A DNA stretch of 58,422 nt from positions 1 to 58,422 of the forward strand of contig NZ_JAGHZZ010000029.1 in the NCBI RefSeq assembly GCF_017745095.1. Reading direction: 5' to 3'. The stretch's first letter is position 1, and each line of letters opens with the position of its first letter. This DNA is from Sporocytophaga sp. (GTDB lineage Bacteria > Bacteroidota > Bacteroidia > Cytophagales > Cytophagaceae). The notes beneath the pieces are model-generated. The model saw only the letters and a list, made by a program, of their open reading frames with translations. It was not told the origin of the DNA and made no database searches. Positions 8,430 to 17,528 of this stretch are shown here, one piece after another. The translations under genes and the position numbers were made by a program.

Positions 8430-10376
8430 TTAAATCTTAAAATAAACTTTAAAAATTGATCCTTTTCCTTTTTCACTTTCAACCTCTATTCTTCCCCCTG
8501 AATTATCTACAATTCTTTTCACAATGTATAGACCAACTCCTGTCCCCTCTACATGCGTATATAGTCTTTGAAACATTGTAAAGATTTTTCCTATTTTTTC
8601 CGCTTCTATTCCCAAGCCATTATCCTGTATAGATAATAGAACAAAATCATCCACTCGTTCAGTTTTAATAATTATTTCAGGCATTCGTTTCGGAGATTGG
8701 TATTTGAGAGCATTGCTCAAAAGATTATATATTATGCTCCTGAAATTCCTTTTTGAGAATTGAAGCTTGAGAATTTTAAGTTTACTCTTGATTATTGCAT
8801 TTGAACTTTTAATTAAATCCTTTAACAAAAATTGAGTTTCATCAATTATTTCAGATATGTCAATTTCTTCATTTGCTTCTTCCAAACTTTTCTGAGCACG
8901 ACTGATTTCTGTCAGATCAAGGATAGTATGTTTAAACTTCTCGACCGAAAGATCAACCATGTCCAGCAAGTCTTTCATATCCTTCGATATTTCAGAGTAT
9001 TTTTCACTTGATTTAATGGCAGTAATTAAGCCTTCAATATTGGCGACAGGAGCTCTTAGGTCATGAGAAGCTGTATAGATAAAATTATCCAAGTCAGTAT
9101 TTATTTTTTTTAACTCTTCAATATTTTGGGAAAGCTCTTCTGTTCTTTCCGTGACCCTTTGCTCAAGTTCAATATTTAATCGAGACAATTTTTCTTGTGC
9201 TTGTTTCTTTTCTGTTAAATCCTGCGTTATTTTAGAAAAACCTACTAATTTTTTGTCCTTGTCATATATGGCCGTAATTACGACCCGGGCATAGAATTGT
9301 GTTCCGTCTTTCCGGACTCTCCAGCCTTCATCTTCAAACCTGCCATTCTTTTTTGCTTCCTCCAGTTCATAATCGGGGAAGTGTCTTTCGAGCGCTGCCT
9401 TTGGATAGAATATAGAAAAATGTTTACCTATGATTTCTTTCTCTGTATAACCTTTCAATCTTTTTGCTCCTTCATTCCAGGTAGTAATATTTCCTTCCGG
9501 ATCCAGCATAAAAATAGCATAATCTCTTACTCCTTCTATTAGAAGCTTATAGCGGTCTTCGGATATCTTTTTATCGGTATTATCGAAGGCAACAATTAAA
9601 GCTTGTTTGAGTATCCCTTCCCCAGTTTTTTTAAATTCCGTAGCTCTTGTAAATAACCACCTGTAATTCCCATTGGAATGTTGAACTCTGATTTCTAATT
9701 CCACAGCACTTTCATCCTGTAGCTCCGAAATTTTTTTTTGCCATTCCATAGCCTTCTCCCAATCGTCAGGATGAATGGGAATTTTTTTTGATCCTTTTCC
9801 CATTATCTTTAACTCGTCCAGAGAATATCCAAGAATATCCGTTGCCTCCTGATTAATATAGATGCTTTCTTTATTCAATACATCATATACAGAAATAATA
9901 ACAGGTGAAACTTCAACTATCCTTTGAATAAAATGCTGGTTTTCCTTTAAAGTTTCTTCCGTTTTTTTTCTTTGTGAAATATCACGGATAATTCCTGTAA
10001 AGAAGAAAAAGCCGTTTTCTTCCCAATAAGAGAGTGAAAGCTCAACTGGAAAAATTGTACCATCCTTTTTCTGTGCTTCAAGCTCCAGTACATGCCCCAT
10101 TAGCTTAGGTATGCCAGTATTAAGAAACCGTTCAACTCCTTTTCTATGGTACTCCCTGTATTGAGGAGGCATCAGGATCGTGAGCTCTTGACCAAACAGA
10201 TCTTCATTTGTATATCCAAACACTTCCTGTACTTTGGAGTTAGAGGAAATAATGATAGAATTTTGATCTGTAATAATGATTGCATCTGTTGCAGTTTCTA
10301 CAACTGTCTTAAACTTCATTTCTGAAAGTTCAAGTTTTTTTTGGAGGGTATTTGTCTGATTATTTGAATTATTCAC
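8430..10376 (-). CDS. Cytoplasmic PAS-domain sensor histidine kinase
   Basis: The 648-residue kinase has no membrane segment. Three PAS domains lie in tandem: about 18-139 (FixL-like; NSKVQEVFGYTNEDLFGQ), 147-265 (with HPDDW and YRWLFTR, PAS_3-like), and 275-395 (TTWNEGAKRLKGYTEKEIIG). A coiled-coil linker follows at about 395-435. The HisKA H-box TASHDLRAPVANIEG places the phospho-acceptor at His438. The HATPase_c domain shows the N-box NLLSNALKYQ, the G1 box DNGLGIEAEKIGKIF and the G2 box GTGVGLYIVK. It would autophosphorylate and pass phosphate to an unlinked or nearby regulator. No REC domain is fused. The sigma-54 regulator on the same strand is separated by one small gene, so a partnership is possible, but the kdp kinase is the better partner for that regulator. 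Confidence 0.9.
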   Translation of the reverse strand: MNNSNNQTNTLQKKLELSEMKFKTVVETATDAIIITDQNSIIISSNSKVQEVFGYTNEDLFGQELTILMPPQYREYHRKGVERFLNTGIPKLMGHVLELEAQKKDGTIFPVELSLSYWEENGFFFFTGIIRDISQRKKTEETLKENQHFIQRIVEVSPVIISVYDVLNKESIYINQEATDILGYSLDELKIMGKGSKKIPIHPDDWEKAMEWQKKISELQDESAVELEIRVQHSNGNYRWLFTRATEFKKTGEGILKQALIVAFDNTDKKISEDRYKLLIEGVRDYAIFMLDPEGNITTWNEGAKRLKGYTEKEIIGKHFSIFYPKAALERHFPDYELEEAKKNGRFEDEGWRVRKDGTQFYARVVITAIYDKDKKLVGFSKITQDLTEKKQAQEKLSRLNIELEQRVTERTEELSQNIEELKKINTDLDNFIYTASHDLRAPVANIEGLITAIKSSEKYSEISKDMKDLLDMVDLSVEKFKHTILDLTEISRAQKSLEEANEEIDISEIIDETQFLLKDLIKSSNAIIKSKLKILKLQFSKRNFRSIIYNLLSNALKYQSPKRMPEIIIKTERVDDFVLLSIQDNGLGIEAEKIGKIFTMFQRLYTHVEGTGVGLYIVKRIVDNSGGRIEVESEKGKGSIFKVYFKI

Positions 10377-10603
10377 TAAAGAAATTTAAGTAGAGACCAT
10401 GTCGTTTATACTAACAACCTTTTAGGGAGAGAGAATGTTATCCTGAGGAATTGCTATTAAAGCTCTCAAAGATAAAAAAAATTCTCTTTGGGAACAATTT
10501 GTCTCTTAAATAGTGTCTTTCGGAAGAAACGGAAAACGGGTTAATATAAGGACTAGAGTGGTTCCCCGAACTGATGGAGATCCTTCTGATGTTTCGGATC
10601 ATA

Positions 10604-11077
10604 TTAAGAGACAGGCTTCGAGTGGGATTTTTTTATTTGGGCATTCAATGAGTCGGTCAGTCTGTTAATAAATGTTTCATGACGTATTGTTGTTATAATC
10701 CAATTAACTCCAAACAACCAGGCAAAAGCAAACAGCCCAGGAAAAATTGAGTGCATTGAGAAATATGCTGGAAGCCCTATAAAAACAGAAAGACCTAGGG
10801 TAAAATAAAATGTTCTGGCAAAAGAATACGAATAAATGAAGGTGCGGGTGGATATATTAATTTCAAAATAACCTTTGTCTATAGGTGCCATTAAATGAGT
10901 TCTACCTTGACCAAAGTTGAAAAAGGGATTTTTGAAATCCAATCTTGTATTGGTGATTTTTATATCGTCAATGCTTAGATCATTCAATTTATTTTTTATG
11001 GTATTTATACATGCATTGGCAATTTCATTATCACATTTTCTTAACCTTCTTTCGTTTTGAGTGGTAAGTAGAGTCAT
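10604..11077 (-). CDS. Small membrane protein, hypothetical
   Basis: I do not recognise a family. The 157-residue product has a soluble, charged N-terminal half (residues 1-85). Two adjacent membrane segments follow at about 86-104 (FTLGLSVFIGLPAYF) and 107-127 (IFPGLFAFAWLFGVNWIITTI). A short charged tail ends in KKSHSKPVS. This layout resembles a small inner-membrane 2TM-type protein. It lies 50 bases downstream of the sigma-54 activator gene on the same strand and may be its last cistron. No signal peptide is present. Confidence 0.55.
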   Translation of the reverse strand: MTLLTTQNERRLRKCDNEIANACINTIKNKLNDLSIDDIKITNTRLDFKNPFFNFGQGRTHLMAPIDKGYFEINISTRTFIYSYSFARTFYFTLGLSVFIGLPAYFSMHSIFPGLFAFAWLFGVNWIITTIRHETFINRLTDSLNAQIKKSHSKPVS

Positions 11078-11127
11078 ATCAAAAATTAGATTTTTAAAAT
11101 TGAATAATCGGTAAGCTAATAATGGCT

Positions 11128-12489
11128 TTAATAATTGATTTTGTATTCTTCCAGTTTTCTGTACAATGTCGTAACACCTATTCCCAGAAGTTCTGCGGAC
11201 TTTGTTTTGTTTCCTTTTGTCAGATGTAATACTTTTTGTATGTAGATTTTTTCGATGGTTGTAAGGTCATAAGGAGATTTACCGTTGTTGTTTTCAGCCA
11301 GAAATACTTCAGAAGGGAGTAAGGCACTTGTAAGAGTATCTCCATCTGCAAGTATGATAGCCCGTTCTATAATATTCTTTAACTCTCTTATGTTTCCTTT
11401 AAACGAATAGCCTTTCAGTTTTTGAAGGAATCCAGAATCTATTTTGGAAATTTTCTTTTTTACCTGATGGCTGTATTGAAGTATAAAAAAATTACATAAA
11501 TCTTCAATATCTTCAATCCTTTCCCGAAGTGGTGGAAGTTGTATAGTAAAGCTTGCAAGTCTGTAGTAGAGGTCCTGACGAAAATGTCCTTCTTCTCCTT
11601 CCTTTATAAGGTCTCTATTGGTAGCAGAGATTATTCTCACATTAACTTTGGTTGTCTTTGTATCACCAGGTTTTATGAAGGTCTGAGTCTCCAATACTCT
11701 TAATAATTTGGCTTGTAATTCAATATTCATTTCTCCGATCTCGTCAAGAAAAATTGTACCATTATTTGCTTCTTCAAAAAGACCTTTTTTGTCTTTGTTC
11801 GCCCCTGTAAATGCTCCGGTCTTATAGCCAAATAGTTCAGATTCAATAGTCTCTTTGGGTATGGCACTGCAGTTTATTGCTACATAGTTATTATTCCTTC
11901 TTTCACTTGAATAATGAATTGCCTGAGCAAACACTTCCTTTCCTGTACCTGTTTCACCCAATAGGAGCACGGACATATCTGTAGGGGCTACTTTAGCAGC
12001 AAGTTTTTTAGACTCTATCAGCAATGGTGAATTTCCTATGATGGTATCAAGGTTGTGCTTTTCTGATATCTTTTTTTCGAGCTGAACTACACGTGCTTTT
12101 AGTTGAGCTTTGTCCATGGCTTTGCTAATGGCAGGTATGATTTGCTCTTCTCCTTCGCCTTTAGTGATGTAGTCAAAAGCACCGTTTCTCATTGCATTCA
12201 CTCCATCTTCTATTGTCCCATATGCAGTCATAACGATGATTTCCGGAATGGGATAGGAGTTTTTAATTTTCAGAAGCTGATCAAGAATATTGCCATCAGT
12301 AAGTTTTACATCTGTGAGTATAACTTCTATATCCTCTTTCTCGAGTTGACGGAAAGCATTTTTAATATTGTTGGCTTGAATAACTCTATAACCTTCCAGT
12401 GATAATATTCTGGTTAAAAGCTCTCTAAGCTTGTCTTCATCTTCAATAATTAAAATAGTACCGCTTTCCATTGACTTGTTTTTCCTCAA
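11128..12489 (-). CDS. Sigma-54-dependent response regulator (NtrC family), probable kdp activator
   Basis: The 453-residue protein has the full NtrC layout. The REC domain covers about 9-125, with the phosphorylated Asp60 in VILTDVKLTD and acidic pair ED near 16-18. The AAA+ sigma-54 interaction domain covers about 150-380, with Walker A GETGTGKE at 178-185, the sigma-54-contacting GAFTGA loop at 225-230 and Walker B GTIFLDEIGEM. A Fis-type helix-turn-helix closes the protein (KSAELLGIGVTTLYRKLEEY). It would open sigma-54 promoters after phosphorylation. It is divergent from the kdp operon, whose leader carries a strong -24/-12 sequence, so it is the probable regulator of kdp in place of the OmpR-type KdpE of E. 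coli. The partner kinase is probably the one encoded at 19862-21673. Met7 is an alternative start. Confidence 0.92.
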   Translation of the reverse strand: MRKNKSMESGTILIIEDEDKLRELLTRILSLEGYRVIQANNIKNAFRQLEKEDIEVILTDVKLTDGNILDQLLKIKNSYPIPEIIVMTAYGTIEDGVNAMRNGAFDYITKGEGEEQIIPAISKAMDKAQLKARVVQLEKKISEKHNLDTIIGNSPLLIESKKLAAKVAPTDMSVLLLGETGTGKEVFAQAIHYSSERRNNNYVAINCSAIPKETIESELFGYKTGAFTGANKDKKGLFEEANNGTIFLDEIGEMNIELQAKLLRVLETQTFIKPGDTKTTKVNVRIISATNRDLIKEGEEGHFRQDLYYRLASFTIQLPPLRERIEDIEDLCNFFILQYSHQVKKKISKIDSGFLQKLKGYSFKGNIRELKNIIERAIILADGDTLTSALLPSEVFLAENNNGKSPYDLTTIEKIYIQKVLHLTKGNKTKSAELLGIGVTTLYRKLEEYKINY

Positions 12490-12644
12490 ATAATGTTATT
12501 TCTCACCGTAAAGCAATACTTCAATTAAAGAAATTTTAGTTTTTCCTAAACAATAATTCATATTGATTATCTACAATTTCTCTTGGGAAAAATCTTCTTT
12601 TTTTACTTCATCTGTCATTTTGATAAACAGGTATTTCAAAATGG

Positions 12645-12663
12645 AAGGGTTTTATATTCCCTT
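12645..12663. promoter_or_regulatory. Possible upstream activator site for kdp
   Basis: A short inverted repeat (AAGGG, 9-base spacer, CCCTT) lies about 85-100 bases upstream of the -24/-12 sequence, a usual distance for NtrC-type activator sites. A second weak repeat (AAAAC...GTTTT) lies near 12675-12693. Both are short and could be chance. Confidence 0.25.
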
Positions 12664-12746
12664 AAATTCAGCTAAAAACACCCTAATGGTTTTAAGGTTT
12701 TAATTTTCAGTTTATTGAAAGGCTTTGGGGTTTCCGAAATTGTATT

Positions 12747-12762
12747 TGGCATCTGAGTGGCA
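12747..12762 (+). promoter_or_regulatory. Sigma-54 (-24/-12) promoter of the kdp operon
   Basis: The sequence TGGCATCTGAGTGGCA fits the sigma-54 consensus TGGCAC-N5-TTGCA, with the invariant GG and GC at the correct spacing. Transcription would start near 12773, about 20 bases before the first small ORF. A sigma-54 activator gene is divergently transcribed from the other side of this 303-base gap, which strongly supports the call. Confidence 0.8.
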
Positions 12763-12792
12763 TATGTATGGTAAAATAAAACTGAACAACAA

Positions 12793-12885
12793 ATGGAAAC
12801 ACTAATGACAGTAATTTTTATCGGAGCAGGTGGTGCTTGCTTCTGGATTTTCTTTAAATCAATTGACTTCTTCGAACATGTATAA
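12793..12885 (+). CDS. 30-residue membrane microprotein at the head of the kdp operon
   Basis: ATG to TAA encodes 30 residues: a hydrophobic segment at about 5-21 (MTVIFIGAGGACFWIFF) followed by a short amphipathic tail KSIDFFEHV. It sits about 20 bases downstream of the predicted sigma-54 start site and 9 bases before the kdpF ATG. It is not KdpF, which follows and matches that family. A single-span peptide in this place could stabilise or tune the Kdp complex, as KdpF does, but this is inference. I recall similar short ORFs ahead of kdpF in other Bacteroidetes, unverified. Confidence 0.6.
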   Translation: METLMTVIFIGAGGACFWIFFKSIDFFEHV

Positions 12886-12894
12886 TCTATTGCT

Positions 12895-12972
12895 ATGATC
12901 GCCCTACTGATATTATCGATGGCTTCATTTGCCTACCTGTTTTATGTGTTGTTAAGACCTGAGAAATTTTAA
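12895..12972 (+). CDS. kdpF: Potassium-transporting ATPase subunit KdpF
   Basis: A 25-codon ORF that begins MIALLILSMASFAYLFYV and ends LLRPEKF. One hydrophobic helix followed by a short LLRPE-type tail is the hallmark of KdpF, the small membrane subunit that stabilises the KdpFABC complex. It lies 9 bases after the 30-residue microprotein and 52 bases before kdpA, in the usual operon place. Confidence 0.88.
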   Translation: MIALLILSMASFAYLFYVLLRPEKF

Positions 12973-13024
12973 AGCACTAAGACATTGCCAGGCACTTTAT
13001 AAAAACGATTAACGAATTTAAATT

Positions 13025-14716
13025 ATGTCAACGGAAATTCTTGGAGTATTATTTATGTTTATGCTGACTCTGCTACTGGCCATACCTTTTGGCAAGTATA
13101 TAGCGAGAGTTTATAATGGGGATAAGACGATTACCGATTTTATGGCTCCGATTGAACGAGCCATTTATCGTATTTGCGGTATAGATTCGCATAAAGAAAT
13201 GAACTGGAAGCAGCATATGGCCGCTTTGCTTTGCATCAATATGATCTGGTTTTTTGGGGCTATGATTATTCTGACGACTCAGGGAAGCCTTCCGTTAAAT
13301 CCTGATGGAAACCCTTCCATGAGTTATCACCTAGCTTTTAACACCGCAATAAGTTTTCTGGTAAATTGTAATCTACAACATTATTCCGGGGAGACAGGAG
13401 TTACTTACTTTTCTCAATTAACAGTCATGACCTTCCTGCATTTCGTATCTGCAGCAACCGGTATGGCTGCTTTGGTTGTAGTATTCAGGGCTTTCAGGGA
13501 CAAGACAACTACTTCACTGGGAAATTTCTTCCGCTATTTTCTTTTAAGTTGTACCAGGATTTTGTTACCGGTGGCCATAGTTGTTGCTACTATCCTTGCA
13601 TTCAGAGGCGTGCCTGCATCTTTTGCCGGAAAAGATCAGATCATCTCAATGGAAGGTGATACCGTCAATGTATCAAGAGGTCCGGCGGCTGGTATGATCG
13701 CTATAAAGCATTTGGGGACAAACGGAGGCGGATGGTTTGGTGTAAACTCAGCGCATCCGCTTGAAAACCCTGACTATGTTACTAACATCACGGAAATGGT
13801 AGCACAGGTATTGATTCCAGTAGCTATGATATTTGCTTTTGGATATTTTATAAAGAGAAAGAAATTGTCATGGACAATATTTGCAGTGATGACTGCAGGT
13901 TTCTTAATGCTTGTAATTCCAACCATCTATTATGAAATCCATGGAAATCCTGAGATTACCAAAATGGGCATAGATCAATCTCTCGGAAGTATGGAAGGAA
14001 AAGAAATACGTTTTGGGTCGGCAGCTTCTGCTTATTGGGCAATTATTACCACAGTTATTTCAACAGGTTCAGTTAACTCCATGCATGATAGTCTTACGCC
14101 TATGTCAGGAACAATGACCCTGCTGGCTATGATGATTAATGCCTTTTATGGAGGATGCGGAGTGGGCATACTTAATTATTTTATATTTCTTGTGATAACA
14201 GTATTTATTGCCGGACTTATGGTAGGCAGAACACCTGAGATGTTTGGAAGAAAAGTAGAAGCAAGAGAAGTAAAGATTGCTATCATGATTGCCTTGTTAC
14301 ATCCTTTCATTATTCTGGTTCCTACGGCCATGGCGGCTTTTGGCATTACTTCAAATCCTGATTTGGGCTGGCTTAATAACCCAGGTTTTCACGGGTTTTC
14401 AGAAATGCTTTATGAATATACTTCTTCCGCTGCCAATAACGGCTCAGGCTTTGAAGGTCTGGGTGACAATACAGTCTGGTGGAATATCAGTTGTGGCTTT
14501 GTTCTGATATTCGGAAGGTATCTGCCGATCATTGGCCCTGTGGCAATTGCAGGAATTTTGGCATCGAAGAAATACATTCCGGAATCATCAGGAACGCTTA
14601 AAATTGATTCAATAACCTTTAGTATCACAACCTTCGCTGTGATCCTGATCATTGCAGCACTGGCATTCTTTCCAGCTCTGGTACTAGGACCTTTGGCCGA
14701 ATACTTTTCACATTGA
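13025..14716 (+). CDS. kdpA: Potassium-transporting ATPase, potassium-binding subunit KdpA
   Basis: The 563-residue polytopic membrane protein matches the length of E. coli KdpA (557). It belongs to the superfamily of K+ transporters and supplies the selectivity filter and translocation path of KdpFABC. Visible family motifs include the filter-loop segments FNTAISFLVNCNLQHYSGE (about 98-116) and KHLGTNGGGWFGVNSAHPLENP (about 234-255), and the later segments FGSAASAYWAIITTVISTG and SSAANNGSGFEGL. About ten hydrophobic helices are evident. It is followed by kdpB after a 101-base gap that contains no obvious terminator. Confidence 0.96.
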   Translation: MSTEILGVLFMFMLTLLLAIPFGKYIARVYNGDKTITDFMAPIERAIYRICGIDSHKEMNWKQHMAALLCINMIWFFGAMIILTTQGSLPLNPDGNPSMSYHLAFNTAISFLVNCNLQHYSGETGVTYFSQLTVMTFLHFVSAATGMAALVVVFRAFRDKTTTSLGNFFRYFLLSCTRILLPVAIVVATILAFRGVPASFAGKDQIISMEGDTVNVSRGPAAGMIAIKHLGTNGGGWFGVNSAHPLENPDYVTNITEMVAQVLIPVAMIFAFGYFIKRKKLSWTIFAVMTAGFLMLVIPTIYYEIHGNPEITKMGIDQSLGSMEGKEIRFGSAASAYWAIITTVISTGSVNSMHDSLTPMSGTMTLLAMMINAFYGGCGVGILNYFIFLVITVFIAGLMVGRTPEMFGRKVEAREVKIAIMIALLHPFIILVPTAMAAFGITSNPDLGWLNNPGFHGFSEMLYEYTSSAANNGSGFEGLGDNTVWWNISCGFVLIFGRYLPIIGPVAIAGILASKKYIPESSGTLKIDSITFSITTFAVILIIAALAFFPALVLGPLAEYFSH

Positions 14717-14817
14717 TCTGTAAGCAAGAAAGCATATAAAGTATCTCATTTATAAATAGGTTATTCCCTGGATAAAAGAGGTCAAATATTTTGTCCGGGA
14801 TTAAAAATATAAGAATT

Positions 14818-16860
14818 ATGAAACGTCAGACATCAACAACCCTTTTTCAGAAGGATCTTGTTATCGCAGCTTTCAAAGAATCATTCATTAAGTTGCATCC
14901 AAAAACAATGATTAAAAATCCTGTCATGTTCATGGTAGAAATAGGAACGGTAATCATGTTTATTGTGACTATCATGACTTTATTTTCAGTAGTATCAGGA
15001 CAAGGAAGTTTTGCTTATAACTTTCTTATTTTCCTGATTCTCCTAGTAACATTGCTTTTTGCCAATTTTGCAGAAGCCATAGCTGAGGCCCGTGGAAAAG
15101 CACAGGCAGAATCACTTAGAAAAACAAGAGAAGAGACACCTGCAACTATTATATATTCAGATGGGAGGACAAAGAGAATCAGTTCTTCAGAATTAAAGAA
15201 AGGAGACATATTTATAGTAAAGGCAGGAGAAATTATTCCATCTGATGGAGAGATTACAGAAGGATTAGCCACCATTGATGAATCAGCTATTACAGGAGAA
15301 TCTGCGCCTGTAATAAGAGAAGGCGGAGGAGATCGCTCGAGTGTTACCGGAGGTACCAAAGTGCTTTCAGATCAGATCAAAGTCAGGGTAACCATTGCTC
15401 AAGGAGAGTCATTCCTGGATAAGATGATCGCTCTGGTTGAAGGAGCAAGCCGACAAAAAACGCCTAACGAAATTGCACTCACTATTTTGCTTGCAGGATT
15501 CACCATGGTATTCCTTCTTGTGACCGTGACTCTTAAAACTTTTGGAGACTATGCAAATGCAACGCTTCCTTTAGCTTCATTGATTTCTTTATTTGTTTGT
15601 CTTATCCCGACAACGATCGGAGGTTTGCTTTCTGCCATAGGAATAGCTGGTATGGACAGAGCACTTCAGGCCAATGTAATCAGTAAATCCGGAAAAGCAG
15701 TGGAGACAGCAGGGGACGTGGATACCTTACTGTTAGACAAAACCGGAACCATTACAATAGGAAACAGGAAAGCTACCAATTTCTTTCCTGCAGAAGGTAT
15801 CGATAAGACAGAATTCATTAGAATATGTGTTTTAAGCTCTCTTGCTGACGAAACCCCGGAGGGAAAATCCATTGTGGAGCTGGGAAAAACACAGAAAGTC
15901 GAAGTGAGCACAAAAGATATTCAGCAAGCAAAGCTGATTAAATTTACAGCAGAAACACGTTCCAGCGGTCTTGATTTTCCGGATGGTCTAGAAATAAGGA
16001 AAGGTGCTTTTGATGCCATAAAAAGGATTACAGAAAAAGCCGGATTTTCTTTTCCTGCTGAAATCAACAACCATGTAAAGACAATTTCTTCCAATGGAGG
16101 AACACCTCTTGTAGTAACCAAGAATAGTAAAGTTGTTGGTGTTATACAGTTGGAGGACATTATCAAACCCGGAATGGTAGAACGTTTTGAAAGACTGAGG
16201 AAAATGGGTGTAAAAACAGTGATGGTAACAGGAGACAATCCACTGACGGCTAAGTTTATTGCGAATAAAGCAGGAGTTGATGACTTCATCGCTGAAGCAA
16301 CTCCTGAAGAGAAGATGAACTACATAAAGAAGGAACAAGCTTCCGGAAAACTTGTAGCTATGATGGGAGACGGAACAAATGATGCCCCAGCACTTGCACA
16401 GGCAGATGTTGGTGTAGCTATGAACTCTGGAACACAGGCAGCTAAAGAAGCATGTAATATGGTCGACCTAGACAATGATCCTACGAAACTGATTGAGATT
16501 GTTGAAATAGGTAAACAACTGCTTATTACCAGAGGAACTCTAACTACCTTTTCAATTGCCAATGATGTGGCCAAATACTTTGCAATAGTGCCAGCATTAT
16601 TTATAGCCAGCATTCCAGGGTTGCAGGCATTGAATATCATGAGATTGTCCAGCCCTGAGACAGCTATTCTTTCCGCCGTGATTTTTAATGCCATTATCAT
16701 TCCCTTTCTGATTCCTCTGGCACTTAAAGGCGTGCAATATAAACCACTTGGAGCAAGTGCTTTACTAGCAAGAAATCTCCTGATCTATGGACTAGGCGGT
16801 GTGCTGGTTCCTTTTGCAGGAATTAAGCTTATTGATATGGCTGTCAGTATTTTCTGGTAA
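14818..16860 (+). CDS. kdpB: Potassium-transporting ATPase, ATP-binding subunit KdpB
   Basis: This P-type ATPase subunit hydrolyses ATP to drive K+ uptake through KdpA. The ATG at 14818 is chosen over an upstream in-frame TTG at 14791: it gives a 680-residue protein in which the phosphorylated Asp of DKTGT falls at residue 307, the same number as in E. coli KdpB. Other motifs are the phosphatase loop TGES (AITGESAPV), the nucleotide-binding KGAFDAI region, [16 protein letters not shown] and the hinge [24 protein letters not shown] (positions only; the key residues are [10 protein letters not shown]). Membrane helices flank these in the usual layout. It ends 17 bases before kdpC. Confidence 0.97.
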   Translation: MKRQTSTTLFQKDLVIAAFKESFIKLHPKTMIKNPVMFMVEIGTVIMFIVTIMTLFSVVSGQGSFAYNFLIFLILLVTLLFANFAEAIAEARGKAQAESLRKTREETPATIIYSDGRTKRISSSELKKGDIFIVKAGEIIPSDGEITEGLATIDESAITGESAPVIREGGGDRSSVTGGTKVLSDQIKVRVTIAQGESFLDKMIALVEGASRQKTPNEIALTILLAGFTMVFLLVTVTLKTFGDYANATLPLASLISLFVCLIPTTIGGLLSAIGIAGMDRALQANVISKSGKAVETAGDVDTLLLDKTGTITIGNRKATNFFPAEGIDKTEFIRICVLSSLADETPEGKSIVELGKTQKVEVSTKDIQQAKLIKFTAETRSSGLDFPDGLEIRKGAFDAIKRITEKAGFSFPAEINNHVKTISSNGGTPLVVTKNSKVVGVIQLEDIIKPGMVERFERLRKMGVKTVMVTGDNPLTAKFIANKAGVDDFIAEATPEEKMNYIKKEQASGKLVAMMGDGTNDAPALAQADVGVAMNSGTQAAKEACNMVDLDNDPTKLIEIVEIGKQLLITRGTLTTFSIANDVAKYFAIVPALFIASIPGLQALNIMRLSSPETAILSAVIFNAIIIPFLIPLALKGVQYKPLGASALLARNLLIYGLGGVLVPFAGIKLIDMAVSIFW

Positions 16861-16877
16861 TTTAAATAAAGATAAAA

Positions 16878-17447
16878 ATGAAAACTGCATTTAAACAATC
16901 ATTTGCATTGACTGTAATCCTGATCGTGCTTTTTGCATTTGTATATCCATTGACGATTTCTTTTATCGCGCTGCTATCGCCGGGGAAGGGAAATGGCGTA
17001 AAGCTTTCTAAAAACGAAAAAGTGATTGGATATGAAAATATAGGACAAAAATTTTACAGTGACCGGTATTTTCAAGGCCGACCATCTGCCGTGGATTATA
17101 ATGCTGCAGGTTCTGCTGGATCAAATAAGGGGACGACTAATCCGGATTATCTGAAAACAGTGAAAGAAAGGATCGATACTTTTCTGGTACACAACCCTGA
17201 AGTAAAAAGAGAAAACATTCCTGCAGATCTGGTAACAGCGTCTGCAAGCGGACTTGATCCTGATATATCTCCTGATGCAGCATATATTCAGATCAAAAGA
17301 ATCGGTAAAGTAAGGAATCTTTCTGAAGAACAATTGAACGTCCTTGTAGGTCAACAGATTGAAAGGCCGCTATTCGGTCTTTTCGGACCATCAAAAGTAA
17401 ATGTGCTGAAGCTTAATTTGGCCCTTGACAATCTTTCTCATAAATAA
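16878..17447 (+). CDS. kdpC: Potassium-transporting ATPase subunit KdpC
   Basis: The 189-residue product matches KdpC in length (E. coli 190) and layout: one N-terminal membrane helix at about 10-32, then a periplasmic domain. Family motifs are visible: FYSDRYFQGRPSAVDYNAAGSAGSN with S-N at its end (split: YFQGRPSAVDYNA, then GSAGSNKGTTNPDY), DLVTASASGLDPDISPDAA and the C-terminal PLFGLFGPSKVNVLKLNL. It stabilises and assists ATP binding by KdpB. It is 17 bases after kdpB and about 80 bases before the porin gene. Confidence 0.95.
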   Translation: MKTAFKQSFALTVILIVLFAFVYPLTISFIALLSPGKGNGVKLSKNEKVIGYENIGQKFYSDRYFQGRPSAVDYNAAGSAGSNKGTTNPDYLKTVKERIDTFLVHNPEVKRENIPADLVTASASGLDPDISPDAAYIQIKRIGKVRNLSEEQLNVLVGQQIERPLFGLFGPSKVNVLKLNLALDNLSHK

Positions 17448-17528
17448 TTAATCACTTATTTTAACCCTTTAAGACTTCCTGCAAGAGGTGGTATGAAAGG
17501 GTATGCCCAAAAATTAATTTATCTTAAA

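Noticed and set aside
14791-14817. TTG start for KdpB nine codons upstream
   Set aside because: The ATG at 14818 gives the usual N-terminus and places the phosphorylated Asp at residue 307 as in E. coli KdpB.
15921-16700. Long minus-strand frames of 116-126 codons opposite kdpB
   Set aside because: They are antisense shadows of the strongly conserved kdpB gene.
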